This document shows, one piece after another, positions 8,922 through 17,117 of a stretch of DNA of 32,646 nt (position 1 is the first letter of the stretch; the number at the start of each line of letters is the position of its first letter). The notes beneath the pieces were generated by a model that worked only from the letters and a program-made list of their open reading frames with translations, was not told where the DNA came from and did not search any database. Source of the DNA: Proteobacteria bacterium UBA2133 (GTDB lineage Bacteria; Pseudomonadota; Gammaproteobacteria; Arenicellales; UBA868); the NCBI GenBank assembly GCA_002327725.1, contig DCXP01000018.1, positions 1 to 32,646 of the forward strand. Reading direction: 5' to 3'. A program made the position numbers and the translations under genes.

Positions 8922-9661
8922 GCACTCCCCATCCCAGGCGGAAACTCATCCTCATCGTTGACGATGAACGGGAGATTCGCAACCTGGTACAACGCTATCT
9001 GGACCGCGAGGGGTTTGCTGTCATCGGTGCCGGTGACGGGGCCGAAATGCAGGACGTCCTCAGCAAACGGCTGCCCGATCTGGTGATCATGGATATCCGC
9101 CTGCCTGGCGACGACGGTGTCTCACTGACCCGACAGTTGCGCAGCACGAGCCGAATCCCGATCATCATGCTGACCTCGAAAAAAGAGGTAGCCGACCGAG
9201 TGACAGGCCTTGAAAGCGGCGCGGATGATTACCTGACCAAGCCTTTTGACCTGCGTGAACTGCTGGCCCGGGTACAAGCTCTGCTGCGCCGGGCTGAAGA
9301 GGGAAGAACCACCGGTACCGCCAGTCGGGGTGTGCTGTGTTTTTCCGGCTGGGAACTCGATATCAGCCAGCGCGAACTTCGCGGTGCAGATGAGAGGAAG
9401 ATCCCGCTGTCTACCGCAGAATTTGACCTGCTAAGAGTGCTGGTGGAAAACGCCAATAAGGTGCTGAACCGAGACTTTCTGCTACAGGTGACGCGGGGCC
9501 GATCCACCATGCCCTTCGATCGTACTATCGATGTGCGTATCGGCCACCTGCGACGCCACCTCCTGACGGGTCACGGCGATGGCAAGCAGTTGATTAAGAC
9601 GGTTCGCGGTGCCGGCTACATGCTGGCCAGCGAGGTCCACTACCGCGATCCCGCTGACTGA
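8918..9661 (+). CDS. OmpR/PhoB-family response regulator
   Basis: Transcription factor, 247 aa. Receiver domain residues 9-125 has the acidic pair D15/D16, phosphoacceptor D59 (VIMDIRLPG), T86 and K108 (TKPFD); the winged-helix DNA-binding domain is about 138-236, ending with the family's RTIDVRIGHLRRHL and VRGAGYML motifs. The proposed start is TTG at 8918, overlapping the kinase TGA stop by 3 nt (TTGA), which implies translational coupling and makes the two an obvious pair. The kinase also has its own receiver domain, so signal flow may include an internal relay. No target can be read from the sequence; the nearest divergent operon (ligase plus LIV importer) is a candidate by position only. 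Confidence 0.93.
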   Translation: MSTPHPRRKLILIVDDEREIRNLVQRYLDREGFAVIGAGDGAEMQDVLSKRLPDLVIMDIRLPGDDGVSLTRQLRSTSRIPIIMLTSKKEVADRVTGLESGADDYLTKPFDLRELLARVQALLRRAEEGRTTGTASRGVLCFSGWELDISQRELRGADERKIPLSTAEFDLLRVLVENANKVLNRDFLLQVTRGRSTMPFDRTIDVRIGHLRRHLLTGHGDGKQLIKTVRGAGYMLASEVHYRDPAD

Positions 9662-9743
9662 CGGATGTGCCGGCGCCGTCAGGCTCGTCCATACTGCCAG
9701 CCTGATTCAGGACAGGACCAGCCAAAGCCCGGACGATGAACCG

Positions 9744-10181
9744 CTAGAACGGAATATCGTCGTCAAAGTCCGCGGAGGACCCACCACCTGCATCGGCCTC
9801 TGCAAAGTCTGACGCTGAGCCGCTCTGGGTATCACCCCCTCCGCCACGGCCTCCCAGCATCTGCATATCGGTGGCGACAATCTCCGTGGTGTAGCGCTCG
9901 TTTCCGTCGCGGTCTTCCCACTTGCGGGTCTGCAGACGTCCTTCGATATAAACCTGTGAGCCTTTCTTGAGGTACTCGCCCGCGATCTCTGCAAGGCGTC
10001 CGAAGAACACCACCCTGTGCCACTCGGTCTTCTCCTGGCGCTCACCCGACTGGCGGTCTTTCCAACTGTCTGTGGTGGCGATGGTCACGTTCGCGATGGC
10101 GTTACCGTTGGCGGAATACCGTACTTCAGGATCCCGTCCGAGATTGCCTACCACGATCGCCTTGTTGATGCCTCTTGCCAT
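9744..10181 (-). CDS. ssb: Single-stranded DNA-binding protein
   Basis: Coats single-stranded DNA in replication, repair and recombination. 145 aa from ATG 10181, preceded by CAGGTAAC as a modest ribosome site. The OB-fold occupies about residues 1-110, with the family motifs INKAIVVGNLGRDPE, TEWHRVVFFGRLAEIAGEYL and GSQVYIEGRLQTRKW. A Gly/Ser/Ala/Asp-rich linker follows and the protein ends in DDDIPF, the acidic tip that recruits partner proteins. It is shorter than E. coli SSB because the linker is short. It converges on the response regulator. In many gammaproteobacteria ssb follows an MFS gene that is divergent from uvrA; here that MFS gene lies 8 kb away with another gene cassette in between. 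Confidence 0.97.
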   Translation of the reverse strand: MARGINKAIVVGNLGRDPEVRYSANGNAIANVTIATTDSWKDRQSGERQEKTEWHRVVFFGRLAEIAGEYLKKGSQVYIEGRLQTRKWEDRDGNERYTTEIVATDMQMLGGRGGGGDTQSGSASDFAEADAGGGSSADFDDDIPF

Positions 10182-10343
10182 GTTGTTACCTGCCTGATCC
10201 GAAAACCCAGAGTCTGTTGATCCTTAAATCCTATCAAATCATCACAAAGAGTCTACCCTCGTTTACTGATGAGCCGGTACTTCGATTTTCCCGACTTCCC
10301 AGCCGACCAATCATCTGCCCATGTATCGGTGCCCCGGAACGAA

Positions 10344-10372
10344 TTGACTCTGATTTGCCTATTGGCTATAAC
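10344..10372 (+). promoter_or_regulatory. Sigma-70-type promoter for the PotABCD-type operon
   Basis: TTGACT at 10344-10349 and TATAAC at 10367-10372 are separated by exactly 17 bp; each matches the consensus at 5 of 6 positions. Transcription would begin near 10379, leaving an untranslated leader of about 64 nt before the GTG start at 10443. A 5-bp hairpin (CTGCT / AGCAG, 10376-10391) lies at the predicted start of the transcript. Not tested experimentally. Confidence 0.6.
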
Positions 10373-10442
10373 CGACTGCTATAAAAAGCAGGTCAAGGCC
10401 GCTCGGCCGAATAGTGCCTGCCACCGGAACCGGAGGATAAAT

Positions 10443-11537
10443 GTGGGCGATGGCGTCGCGATCGAAGCCCGTGATGTCTCGAAAATTTTCGGGACGTCGA
10501 CGGATCAGGAAGTTTGGGCGCTGGATCATGTTTCTGTCTCAATAGCCCAGAACGAATTCTTCACCCTGCTTGGGCCGTCAGGCTGCGGCAAAACCACCCT
10601 GTTGCGGTTGATTGCGGGGTTCGAGCACCCAACCGATGGTGCAATCCTGCTCGAAGGTGAGGACATCAGCGCCCTGCCGCCGTTTCAAAGGCCGGTTAAC
10701 ACAGTCTTCCAGAACTATGCGCTCTTTCCGCATATGACCGTTGCGCAGAACATCGGCTTTGGTCTCGAAATGCAGGGCCGGCCGAAAGACGAGGTGGCGG
10801 ACACCGTCGGCGCAATGCTGAGCCTCGTCAAGATGGAAAACCTCAAGGACCGGCGGGTAGATCAGATCTCGGGTGGGCAGCAACAGCGCGTTGCACTAGC
10901 ACGCGCGCTTGCACCAAGGCCCAAGGTGTTGCTCCTCGATGAACCGCTTTCAGCGCTCGACCTGAAACTTCGAAAAGAAATGCAGCTCGAACTCAAAAGG
11001 CTGCAGCACGAAACCGGGATTACTTTTATTTTTGTCACCCACGATCAGGAAGAGGCGCTAACCATGTCGGACCGGGTAGCTGTCATGCGTGATGGTGAAA
11101 TCCATCAGATCGGATCGCCACAGGATATCTACAACCGGCCCAATAACCGCTTCGTCGCCGATTTCATCGGTGAATCGAATTTCCTCGAGGTGCAATTGTT
11201 ATCCCGTAATGGCTCCACCGCGAAAGTAAGGTTTGCCAATGGCACGGAACTTGACGCCACTTTGCCGTCTACTGATGTCACGAGCGGATCCATCACCGTC
11301 ATTGTCCGGCCCGAACACGCCCGTTTAACTGCTGACAGGAGCGCTGGGCACCTACAGGGGGTCGTCAATGATGCGGTGTATTTCGGAACCGACACACACT
11401 ATTACCTGACCCTCGACGGTGGTGAGGAATTTGTCATTCGGCAGCAGAATCAACGGGGTGACCGAGGCAAGATCAGTTCTGGTACCCAAGTTGGCGTCAC
11501 CATTAACGAGGACAGTATTCAGGTACTGGCTAACTGA
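10443..11537 (+). CDS. PotA-type ABC transporter ATP-binding protein
   Basis: ATPase of a polyamine-family importer, 364 aa. I chose GTG at 10443 because GGAGG (10432-10436) lies exactly 6 nt upstream and the protein then begins right before the ATPase domain; the long upstream in-frame extension to 10269 covers the promoter and is not protein-like. An overlapping ATG at 10441 is out of frame and soon stops. Walker A is GPSGCGKT (44-51), Q90, signature ISGGQQQRV (142-150), Walker B VLLLDEP (162-168), switch H200 (VTHDQEE). A TOBE domain fills the C-terminal third, as in PotA. It heads a four-gene importer, the permease gene following after 2 nt. Iron or thiamine relatives of this family exist, but the neighbouring binding protein is PotD-like. 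Confidence 0.92.
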   Translation: MGDGVAIEARDVSKIFGTSTDQEVWALDHVSVSIAQNEFFTLLGPSGCGKTTLLRLIAGFEHPTDGAILLEGEDISALPPFQRPVNTVFQNYALFPHMTVAQNIGFGLEMQGRPKDEVADTVGAMLSLVKMENLKDRRVDQISGGQQQRVALARALAPRPKVLLLDEPLSALDLKLRKEMQLELKRLQHETGITFIFVTHDQEEALTMSDRVAVMRDGEIHQIGSPQDIYNRPNNRFVADFIGESNFLEVQLLSRNGSTAKVRFANGTELDATLPSTDVTSGSITVIVRPEHARLTADRSAGHLQGVVNDAVYFGTDTHYYLTLDGGEEFVIRQQNQRGDRGKISSGTQVGVTINEDSIQVLAN

Positions 11538-11539
11538 CT

Positions 11540-12499
11540 GTGGCTGAGATCGGGCAATCCCCCTTGAGAGCTTCAACACCGATTGGTATCGGGGCCAAGG
11601 CAGCGATCGCGGCAGAAAAACGCGAGCTCAAAACCCGCTGGCTTCTGGTCAGTCCTGCAATGGTCATTATCGGTCTTGCCGGGGTCCTTCCCCTGAGCAT
11701 TATTCTGTTTTATTCGTTTATGTCTCCCGGCCCGTACGCGGGGGTCTCTTTTGAGCCCACCTTGCGTGCTTGGGTTTTCCTCATACTGGAAGAAGACCTT
11801 TTCGAGGAAACCCTTGGACTGAATTACGCCCATATCTCAATTTTTTCAAGGTCCATCGGTCTGGCGCTCGGAACCACCGTCCTGACCCTGATCGTTGGAT
11901 TTCCCACTGCCTACTTCATCGCAACCCGGCCACTAAGGCAGCGTAACTTCTGGCTTTTCATGATCTCCCTGCCGTTCTGGAGCAATCTTCTGGTCAGAAC
12001 CTTCGCGATCATGATGTTTATCAGGGAGCAGGGCTTCGTGAATCATGTGCTTCTCTACCTTGGTGTGATTGATAAGCCGCTGAGTATCATGTTTACGCCC
12101 ACGGCAGTCTGGATCGGCTTGGTCTATGCCTATCTGCCGCTGATGGTTATGCCCCTTTATGCCAGTATGGAGAAGCTGGATTTCAGGCTGATCGAAGCGG
12201 CATACGATCTTTATGCGAGCCGCTGGAAGGTGCTGCAGAAAGTCATCATCCCGCTGGTGAAGCCTGGAATTGTTGCGGGCTCAATCCTGGTTTTCATACC
12301 TTCGATCGGCGCCTATGTGACACCAAAACTCCTCGGCGGCGGCAAAAGTCTTATGCTGGGAAATCTGATATCGAACCAGTTCGGGACCTCGCGGGACTGG
12401 CCCCTTGGTTCGGCACTCGCCCTGTTCCTGATGGCTATGGTGATGATCGCGCTGATCGTCTATGTCAGGAACGAATCCGGGAAGTCCGCCCATGGCTGA
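11540..12499 (+). CDS. PotB-type ABC transporter permease
   Basis: Inner-membrane permease of the polyamine-family importer, 319 aa from GTG 11540, which begins 2 nt after the ATPase stop. A cytoplasmic N-terminal tail of about 33 residues rich in basic and acidic residues precedes six hydrophobic segments (first at about 34-60). The cytoplasmic loop that docks the ATPase is visible as LIEAAYDLYASRWKVLQKV followed by PLVKPGI. The typical PotB order (ATPase, PotB, PotC, binding protein) is kept. The 3' end overlaps the next gene by 8 nt. Confidence 0.9.
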   Translation: MAEIGQSPLRASTPIGIGAKAAIAAEKRELKTRWLLVSPAMVIIGLAGVLPLSIILFYSFMSPGPYAGVSFEPTLRAWVFLILEEDLFEETLGLNYAHISIFSRSIGLALGTTVLTLIVGFPTAYFIATRPLRQRNFWLFMISLPFWSNLLVRTFAIMMFIREQGFVNHVLLYLGVIDKPLSIMFTPTAVWIGLVYAYLPLMVMPLYASMEKLDFRLIEAAYDLYASRWKVLQKVIIPLVKPGIVAGSILVFIPSIGAYVTPKLLGGGKSLMLGNLISNQFGTSRDWPLGSALALFLMAMVMIALIVYVRNESGKSAHG

Positions 12500-13316
12500 G
12501 TTGCTGTTGACCCGCGGCCGGCGGAGTTTCGATGTGCGGTACCTGCCTGGATTTACGCCCCTGGCGGCCTTCTGCCTGGTCGCGCTGTACCTGCCGTTGA
12601 TTCTCGTCATCTTCTTCTCCTTTAACGCAGAACGATCCATTACGGTCTTCTCGCACTTTGGTCTTAACTGGTACGAAGAGGCTGCCCAAAACACCTTTGT
12701 CCAAAATGCAACATGGTTATCTTTGAAACTCGCCTTTTTTGCTACGCTGGTAGCCACGACCTGCGCAACCATGGCGGGGCTCGCAACCACTCGGCGAAAG
12801 CCTTTTCCAGGCCAGAGTGTCGTTTACGGCGTCATCAACCAGCCGCTGATGATCCCTGAAATCGTTACGGCAGTTGCACTTTTGGCGTTTTTTGGTGCCA
12901 TCAAGCAGGCTACTAACGTCTATGGCTTTGGTTATCTATTGCTCGCCCACATCGTCTTCTGCATACCGTTCGCCTATATGCCTATCCGCGCCCGTTTGCA
13001 GGACATGGACCTGACGATGGAACAAGCGGCTGCCGACCTCTATGCCTCACCCTGGAAGGTTTTCAGGCGTGTTACATTGCCAATGATGATCCCTGGAATC
13101 ATTGCCGGCGCGATGCTGTCCTTCGTGATATCGTTTGATGATGTGATCATCAGCATGCTGGTGGCGGGACCGGGCGAAACGACACTTCCCGTATGGATGA
13201 TTGGGCAATTGCGTCGCGGCCTCACTCCGCAGATTAATGCCGTATCAACGGTTCTTTTGGTCATTACATTTTTCGTTGTATGGATGGTGTTCGTAATGAC
13301 TACACGCAAAAGATAA
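12492..13316 (+). CDS. PotC-type ABC transporter permease
   Basis: Second permease, 274 aa from ATG 12492, overlapping the PotB-type gene by 8 nt (translational coupling). The frame is open upstream to 12462, but that part lies in the preceding gene. Six hydrophobic segments are apparent; the N-terminal segment near LAAFCLVALYLPLILVIFFSF carries the family's YLPL signature. The ATPase docking loop reads MEQAAADLYASPWKVFRRV followed by PMMIPGI, and the FVISFDDVIISML stretch is a strong PotC hallmark. A 42-nt gap leads to the binding-protein gene. Confidence 0.92.
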   Translation: MAELLLTRGRRSFDVRYLPGFTPLAAFCLVALYLPLILVIFFSFNAERSITVFSHFGLNWYEEAAQNTFVQNATWLSLKLAFFATLVATTCATMAGLATTRRKPFPGQSVVYGVINQPLMIPEIVTAVALLAFFGAIKQATNVYGFGYLLLAHIVFCIPFAYMPIRARLQDMDLTMEQAAADLYASPWKVFRRVTLPMMIPGIIAGAMLSFVISFDDVIISMLVAGPGETTLPVWMIGQLRRGLTPQINAVSTVLLVITFFVVWMVFVMTTRKR

Positions 13317-13358
13317 GACACGATCATTATTCTTAAACCACCAAAGGAGGAAATACTC

Positions 13359-14390
13359 ATGAAGATTAAAAGTACCTTATCCCTGCTGTTGGCCGGCATC
13401 CTGGGTGCCGGTACGGCAAATGCCGGGGGAGAGTTGAATTTCTATAACTGGGGCAACTACACCAACCCTGAGTTGCTGGAGAAATTCACTCAGGAAACCG
13501 GTATTACCGTCAACCTGGATGGCTATGATTCAAACGAAACTCTGCTGGCCAAGATCAAAGCGGGAGGCCATGGCTATGATCTGGCGGTACCCTCAGATTA
13601 CATGGTTCAGATCATGAAAGAGGAAGGGCTTATCGTGCCCGCCGGTGTCAACCAGATGCCGAATTTCAAGTATGTGCAGGCTGATCATGTTGACGTGTAT
13701 TTCGACAAGGGCCGTGAGTATGGCGCACCCTGGCAGTGGGGCACGACAGGCATCAGCCTGAATACCAAATATTACGACGGGCCCAAAGCAAACTCCTGGG
13801 CGCTGGTTTTTGATCCCCCCGAAGTGCTGAAGGGCAAAATCAATATGGTCAGTGAGATGGGCGACGTGATTAACGCCGGGCTCTTTTATCTGGGGCTACC
13901 GACCTGTAACGGCAACAAAGAGGACCTCAAAAAACTTAATGGGCTGTTAACTGACGCGAAAGAGGATTGGGCAAGTATTGACTACGGCGTAATTGAGAAA
14001 CTCACGTCTGAAGACGTCTATGCCTCTCATAACTGGAATGGGGCTTCCATGCGTGCGCGGCTACAGAACCCGGAGATCCGCTATGTCATGCCCAAAGAAG
14101 GTTTGATTGCCTGGGCCGACAACGTGGTGCTGTTAAAGGATGCACGCAATGTTGAAGAGGCGAAAACTTTCCTTAACTTCATCATGCACCCGGAGAACGC
14201 AGCGATGATTTCCAACTTCGCACGATACGCCAATGCCATTGAGGGTAGCGACGAGTATATGGACCCGGAAATGAGCAAGGCGCCTGAAATCATCGGTTAC
14301 GAAGGCGCCGGTACACCGCAGTTTGTACCTCCCTGCCCACAGGACGTCACCGCGATGTACACCAAGATCTGGAATAACCTGCTGAAGTAA
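13359..14390 (+). CDS. PotD-type periplasmic substrate-binding protein
   Basis: Binds the substrate of the preceding importer. 343 aa; the start is fixed by AAAGGAGG a few nt before ATG 13359. Signal peptide 1-22 (GTANA cleavage). The mature protein has the PotD landmarks NFYNWGNYT (W31, Y34), PSDYMV, WGTTGI (127-131), HNWNGASMRA (W226) and IAWADN (W252, D254). By eye, against remembered E. coli PotD, the aromatic box and the Asp corresponding to D257 are kept, whereas the pair corresponding to D168/E171 appears as E166/D169. This supports an amine-bearing ligand but perhaps not the standard polyamines. A terminator follows 20 nt after the stop. Confidence 0.9.
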   Translation: MKIKSTLSLLLAGILGAGTANAGGELNFYNWGNYTNPELLEKFTQETGITVNLDGYDSNETLLAKIKAGGHGYDLAVPSDYMVQIMKEEGLIVPAGVNQMPNFKYVQADHVDVYFDKGREYGAPWQWGTTGISLNTKYYDGPKANSWALVFDPPEVLKGKINMVSEMGDVINAGLFYLGLPTCNGNKEDLKKLNGLLTDAKEDWASIDYGVIEKLTSEDVYASHNWNGASMRARLQNPEIRYVMPKEGLIAWADNVVLLKDARNVEEAKTFLNFIMHPENAAMISNFARYANAIEGSDEYMDPEMSKAPEIIGYEGAGTPQFVPPCPQDVTAMYTKIWNNLLK

Positions 14391-14410
14391 GTACGCAGAA
14401 GCCAATCTTC

Positions 14411-14447
14411 CCGGCATCGGCTTTAAAGCCGATGCCGGGCGTTTTTT
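14411..14447 (+). terminator. Rho-independent terminator after the PotD-type gene
   Basis: A perfect inverted repeat at 14411-14438 (CCGGCATCGGCT, 4-nt loop TTAA, AGCCGATGCCGG) is followed by GC and then GTTTTTT. This is a textbook intrinsic terminator on the plus strand. It separates the importer genes from the hydrolase genes, so the latter need read-through or their own promoter within the 38 nt before 14486, where I see no convincing -35/-10 pair. Confidence 0.85.
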
Positions 14448-14485
14448 GACTTATCCGGAATGGTGGTTTTTCGATTGCAATAAAC

Positions 14486-15679
14486 ATGAAACTGACGCGC
14501 ACTCCGGGGCGACCCATCGCCAAAGAGCATCGGATTCCCCGTGACGAATGGGATCGGGCCCCCTGGAATCGCTGGTCGTTTCAGCACATCCGGGAGATTC
14601 TGCCGACCACGGAAGTCTGGCGTGGCGACGGTCCCATCTGGCAGTTTCAGGAAAATCCGACCGATCTTGATTCTGTAACCTTTACCAGCCACTCGGGTCA
14701 GTTCACCAGCGTAATCGACTGGCTTTTGCAGAACTTTGCCGACGGCATTCTGGTCATCCATCATGGCGAGATTCGCTATGAGCGCTACTTCAACCAGATG
14801 ACCGGGCGCACGCTGCACCTGTCCCAGTCGATGGCCAAATCCGTAACCTCGGCAGTCGCAGGGATCCTGGTTGCGCGGGGTCTGCTCGACCCGGAAGAGT
14901 GCATCAGTACTTACCTTCCGGAGTTGGAACAGACTGGCTGGAAAAATGCCAAACTGCGTCACGCTCTGGATATGACGTCTGGGGTACGTTATGTCGAGGA
15001 CTATGAAGCACTGGACTCGGACATTGCGGCAACCGATGTCGCCTCGGGCTGGCGGACGGCCAAGCCCGACATCCCGTACTTTCAGTGTATGTGGGACCAG
15101 ATTCTGAGTCTCAAGGAGACCGTTCGCGAACACGGCGCGATCTTTGAGTACCGCTCGATTGAAACCGATGTACTGGCGCACTGCATGGAACGGATGACAC
15201 AGACCCGCCTTGCGGAGCTTATCAGCCGGGAGCTCTGGCAGCCGCTGGGTGTAGAGGAGAGCGCCTGCTTCACCGTGGATGCGGCGGGCTACCCGCTGGC
15301 CGATGGCGGTTTCAATGCCACGCTGCGCGACTATGCCCGTTTTGGCGAGATGCTCTGCAACGGGGGTGTCGGTAACGACCGGCAGATCGTGCCGCGAGAA
15401 TGGCTGCTGGATACCTTTGACGCCGATCCATCGCTGTTCAGCGATGACAACAATATGGATCTGGACAATGGGGCCTACCGCAACCAGTTCTGGATCAGGG
15501 ACATCGAGCGGCAAGTTCTGATGGCAAGAGGTGTCTTTGGACAGATCATCTACGTTGACATGGATAACAACCTGACTATCGCCCGCCTTTCGAGTTGGCC
15601 CGAGTTTCTCTCTGATGAGCGCAAGTTTAATGATCTGCGGGCATTCGATGCCATCACTGACTTTCTGGTGAATCAATAA
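14486..15679 (+). CDS. NylB-like serine hydrolase (class C beta-lactamase fold), copy 1
   Basis: Predicted cytoplasmic amide/ester hydrolase, 397 aa from ATG 14486; no signal peptide and no clear ribosome site. Catalytic motifs of the penicillin-recognising fold: S115-M-A-K118, Y222-R-S224 and a GVFGQ segment (349-353) in place of KTG. Beyond the fold, the N-terminal block WNRWSFQHIREILPTTEV and the LDMTSG...VEDY region resemble 6-aminohexanoate-dimer hydrolase NylB (recalled: 392 aa, S112/K115/Y215, Y170). The NylB Y170 and D181 positions fall on Y173 and D184 here. The gene is one nt upstream of the amidase gene and has a diverged paralogue on the other side of it. Substrate uncertain: carboxylesterase or amidase activity on another compound is equally possible from sequence alone. 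Confidence 0.88.
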   Translation: MKLTRTPGRPIAKEHRIPRDEWDRAPWNRWSFQHIREILPTTEVWRGDGPIWQFQENPTDLDSVTFTSHSGQFTSVIDWLLQNFADGILVIHHGEIRYERYFNQMTGRTLHLSQSMAKSVTSAVAGILVARGLLDPEECISTYLPELEQTGWKNAKLRHALDMTSGVRYVEDYEALDSDIAATDVASGWRTAKPDIPYFQCMWDQILSLKETVREHGAIFEYRSIETDVLAHCMERMTQTRLAELISRELWQPLGVEESACFTVDAAGYPLADGGFNATLRDYARFGEMLCNGGVGNDRQIVPREWLLDTFDADPSLFSDDNNMDLDNGAYRNQFWIRDIERQVLMARGVFGQIIYVDMDNNLTIARLSSWPEFLSDERKFNDLRAFDAITDFLVNQ

Positions 15680-15680
15680 T

Positions 15681-17117
15681 ATGAGCGATCTTGAACTTTG
15701 TTACCTGCCCGCGACCGAGGCGATTACCCGGTTCAAAGAAAAAACCCTGTCCCCTGTTGAACTGCTGGAAGCGCTGATCCACCGGGCCGAAGAGGTCGAG
15801 CCCGTCATCAATGCTTTTACCTATCGTCACTTCGAAGAAGCGATGGCAAATGCAAAAAAGGCAGAAGCGAAATACGCCTCAGGCAAACGCACAAGGGCGC
15901 TTGAAGGCCTGCCGATCGGCATCAAGGACGAGAGTTTCATCAAGGGTAAGCCGACATCGAGTGGCTCGCTCATTATGAAAGACTTTGTCGCGACCGAAAC
16001 GTCGGTCGGCAACGAGCGGATAATGCGCGCCGGCGGCATTGTCCATGCCCGAACCGCAACACCAGAGTTCTCGTCCGCAGGATATACAAACTCCCGGTTA
16101 TGGGGAGTCACCCGGAACCCCTGGAATCCGGAGTTCACGCCGGGTGGGTCTTCCGGCGGCACCGCTGCCTCGCTTGCGGCCGGCACCAGTGCGATTGCGA
16201 CAGGTTCTGATATCGGCGGTTCCATCCGGATTCCCGCGGGTACCTGTGGACTGGTCGGCTACAAACCCCCGTACGGCCGCAATTCCGACGACCCGCCCTT
16301 TAATCTGGATTTTTACTGCCACACGGGCCCCCTGGCACGAAATGTCGGTGACGCAATCCTGCTGCAGAACGTCATGTGCGGGCCCCACCCCAAGGATGTG
16401 GTGAGCCTTCGGCCCAAACTGCGCCTGCCCGCGCAGTACCCGCCGATCAAGGACTGGAAGATTGCTTTTTCGATGGACCTCGGTTTCTTTGAGGTTGACC
16501 CCGACGTACAAAAGAACACACTGAATGCCCTGGATGTTTTCCGGGACCTCGGCGCAACGGTAGAAGAAGTTGACATTGGCTGGGACCACCGTGCGCTCGA
16601 TGCGGGTCTCGCATACCTGTCCCATATTTTCGGCGCTTATATGGCGACTTACCTCAAGGACCATGCTGACAAGATGACAAACTATGTGCGACAGTGGGCC
16701 GAGGAGGCGCAGAAATCAACGGCGGCGGAATTTCTGCACACCCTGGAAGTCGTTAACGAGATGTATGCAACTGTCGGACCCCTACTGGAGAAGTACCAGG
16801 TGCTTATCTGCCCCACCAACGCACTTCCCGCGGTGCCGGCTGACTTCGACCACTCAAGGGACACGATCACGATTAACGGTAAGAAGGTAAACCCTGCACT
16901 AGGCTGGGTGATGACAACGCCCTTTAATTCCTTAAGTCGCTGCCCGGTCCTGACGGTGCCGACGGGACGTGCCGGTAACGGCGTTCCGACCAGTATTCAG
17001 ATTGTCGGCCGTACCTATACCGATAAGGATGTCTTTCAGGCCGGCATGGCATACGAATCCGCGGCACCCAAATGGTTCGCGGCTGAAGGTCTCAGGCCGG
17101 ATATCGGCAGTGACTGA
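15681..17117 (+). CDS. Amidase-signature family amidase (NylA-like architecture)
   Basis: Hydrolyses an amide C-N bond, 478 aa from ATG 15681, one nt after the preceding stop. The Ser-cisSer-Lys triad is visible: K82 (GIKDES), S157 (GGSSGG) and nucleophile S181 (DIGGSIRIPAG). TRNPWNPEFTPGG and the C-terminal VPTSIQIVGR block are typical of the family. Family members include GatA, fatty-acid amide hydrolase, arylmalonamidase-type enzymes and NylA (6-aminohexanoate cyclic-dimer hydrolase, about 490 aa). GatA is unlikely because no GatB/GatC is nearby. Being sandwiched between two NylB-like genes points to a catabolic amide pathway. No signal peptide, so cytoplasmic. Its 3' end overlaps the next gene by 8 nt. 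Confidence 0.9.
   Translation: MSDLELCYLPATEAITRFKEKTLSPVELLEALIHRAEEVEPVINAFTYRHFEEAMANAKKAEAKYASGKRTRALEGLPIGIKDESFIKGKPTSSGSLIMKDFVATETSVGNERIMRAGGIVHARTATPEFSSAGYTNSRLWGVTRNPWNPEFTPGGSSGGTAASLAAGTSAIATGSDIGGSIRIPAGTCGLVGYKPPYGRNSDDPPFNLDFYCHTGPLARNVGDAILLQNVMCGPHPKDVVSLRPKLRLPAQYPPIKDWKIAFSMDLGFFEVDPDVQKNTLNALDVFRDLGATVEEVDIGWDHRALDAGLAYLSHIFGAYMATYLKDHADKMTNYVRQWAEEAQKSTAAEFLHTLEVVNEMYATVGPLLEKYQVLICPTNALPAVPADFDHSRDTITINGKKVNPALGWVMTTPFNSLSRCPVLTVPTGRAGNGVPTSIQIVGRTYTDKDVFQAGMAYESAAPKWFAAEGLRPDIGSD

Noticed and set aside
9664..9705. Inverted repeats between the response regulator and ssb (CTGACGG/CCGTCAG and CCTGATTCAGG) as a bidirectional terminator
   Set aside because: The first has an 11-nt loop and neither is followed by a T-run on either strand.
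14423..15676. 417-codon open frame antisense to the first NylB-like gene
   Set aside because: It is the complementary shadow of a clear enzyme gene; no family motifs or start signal.
15681..17117. The amidase as GatA, subunit of Glu-tRNA(Gln) amidotransferase
   Set aside because: No GatB or GatC nearby and the gene lies between two beta-lactamase-fold hydrolases in a catabolic-type cassette.
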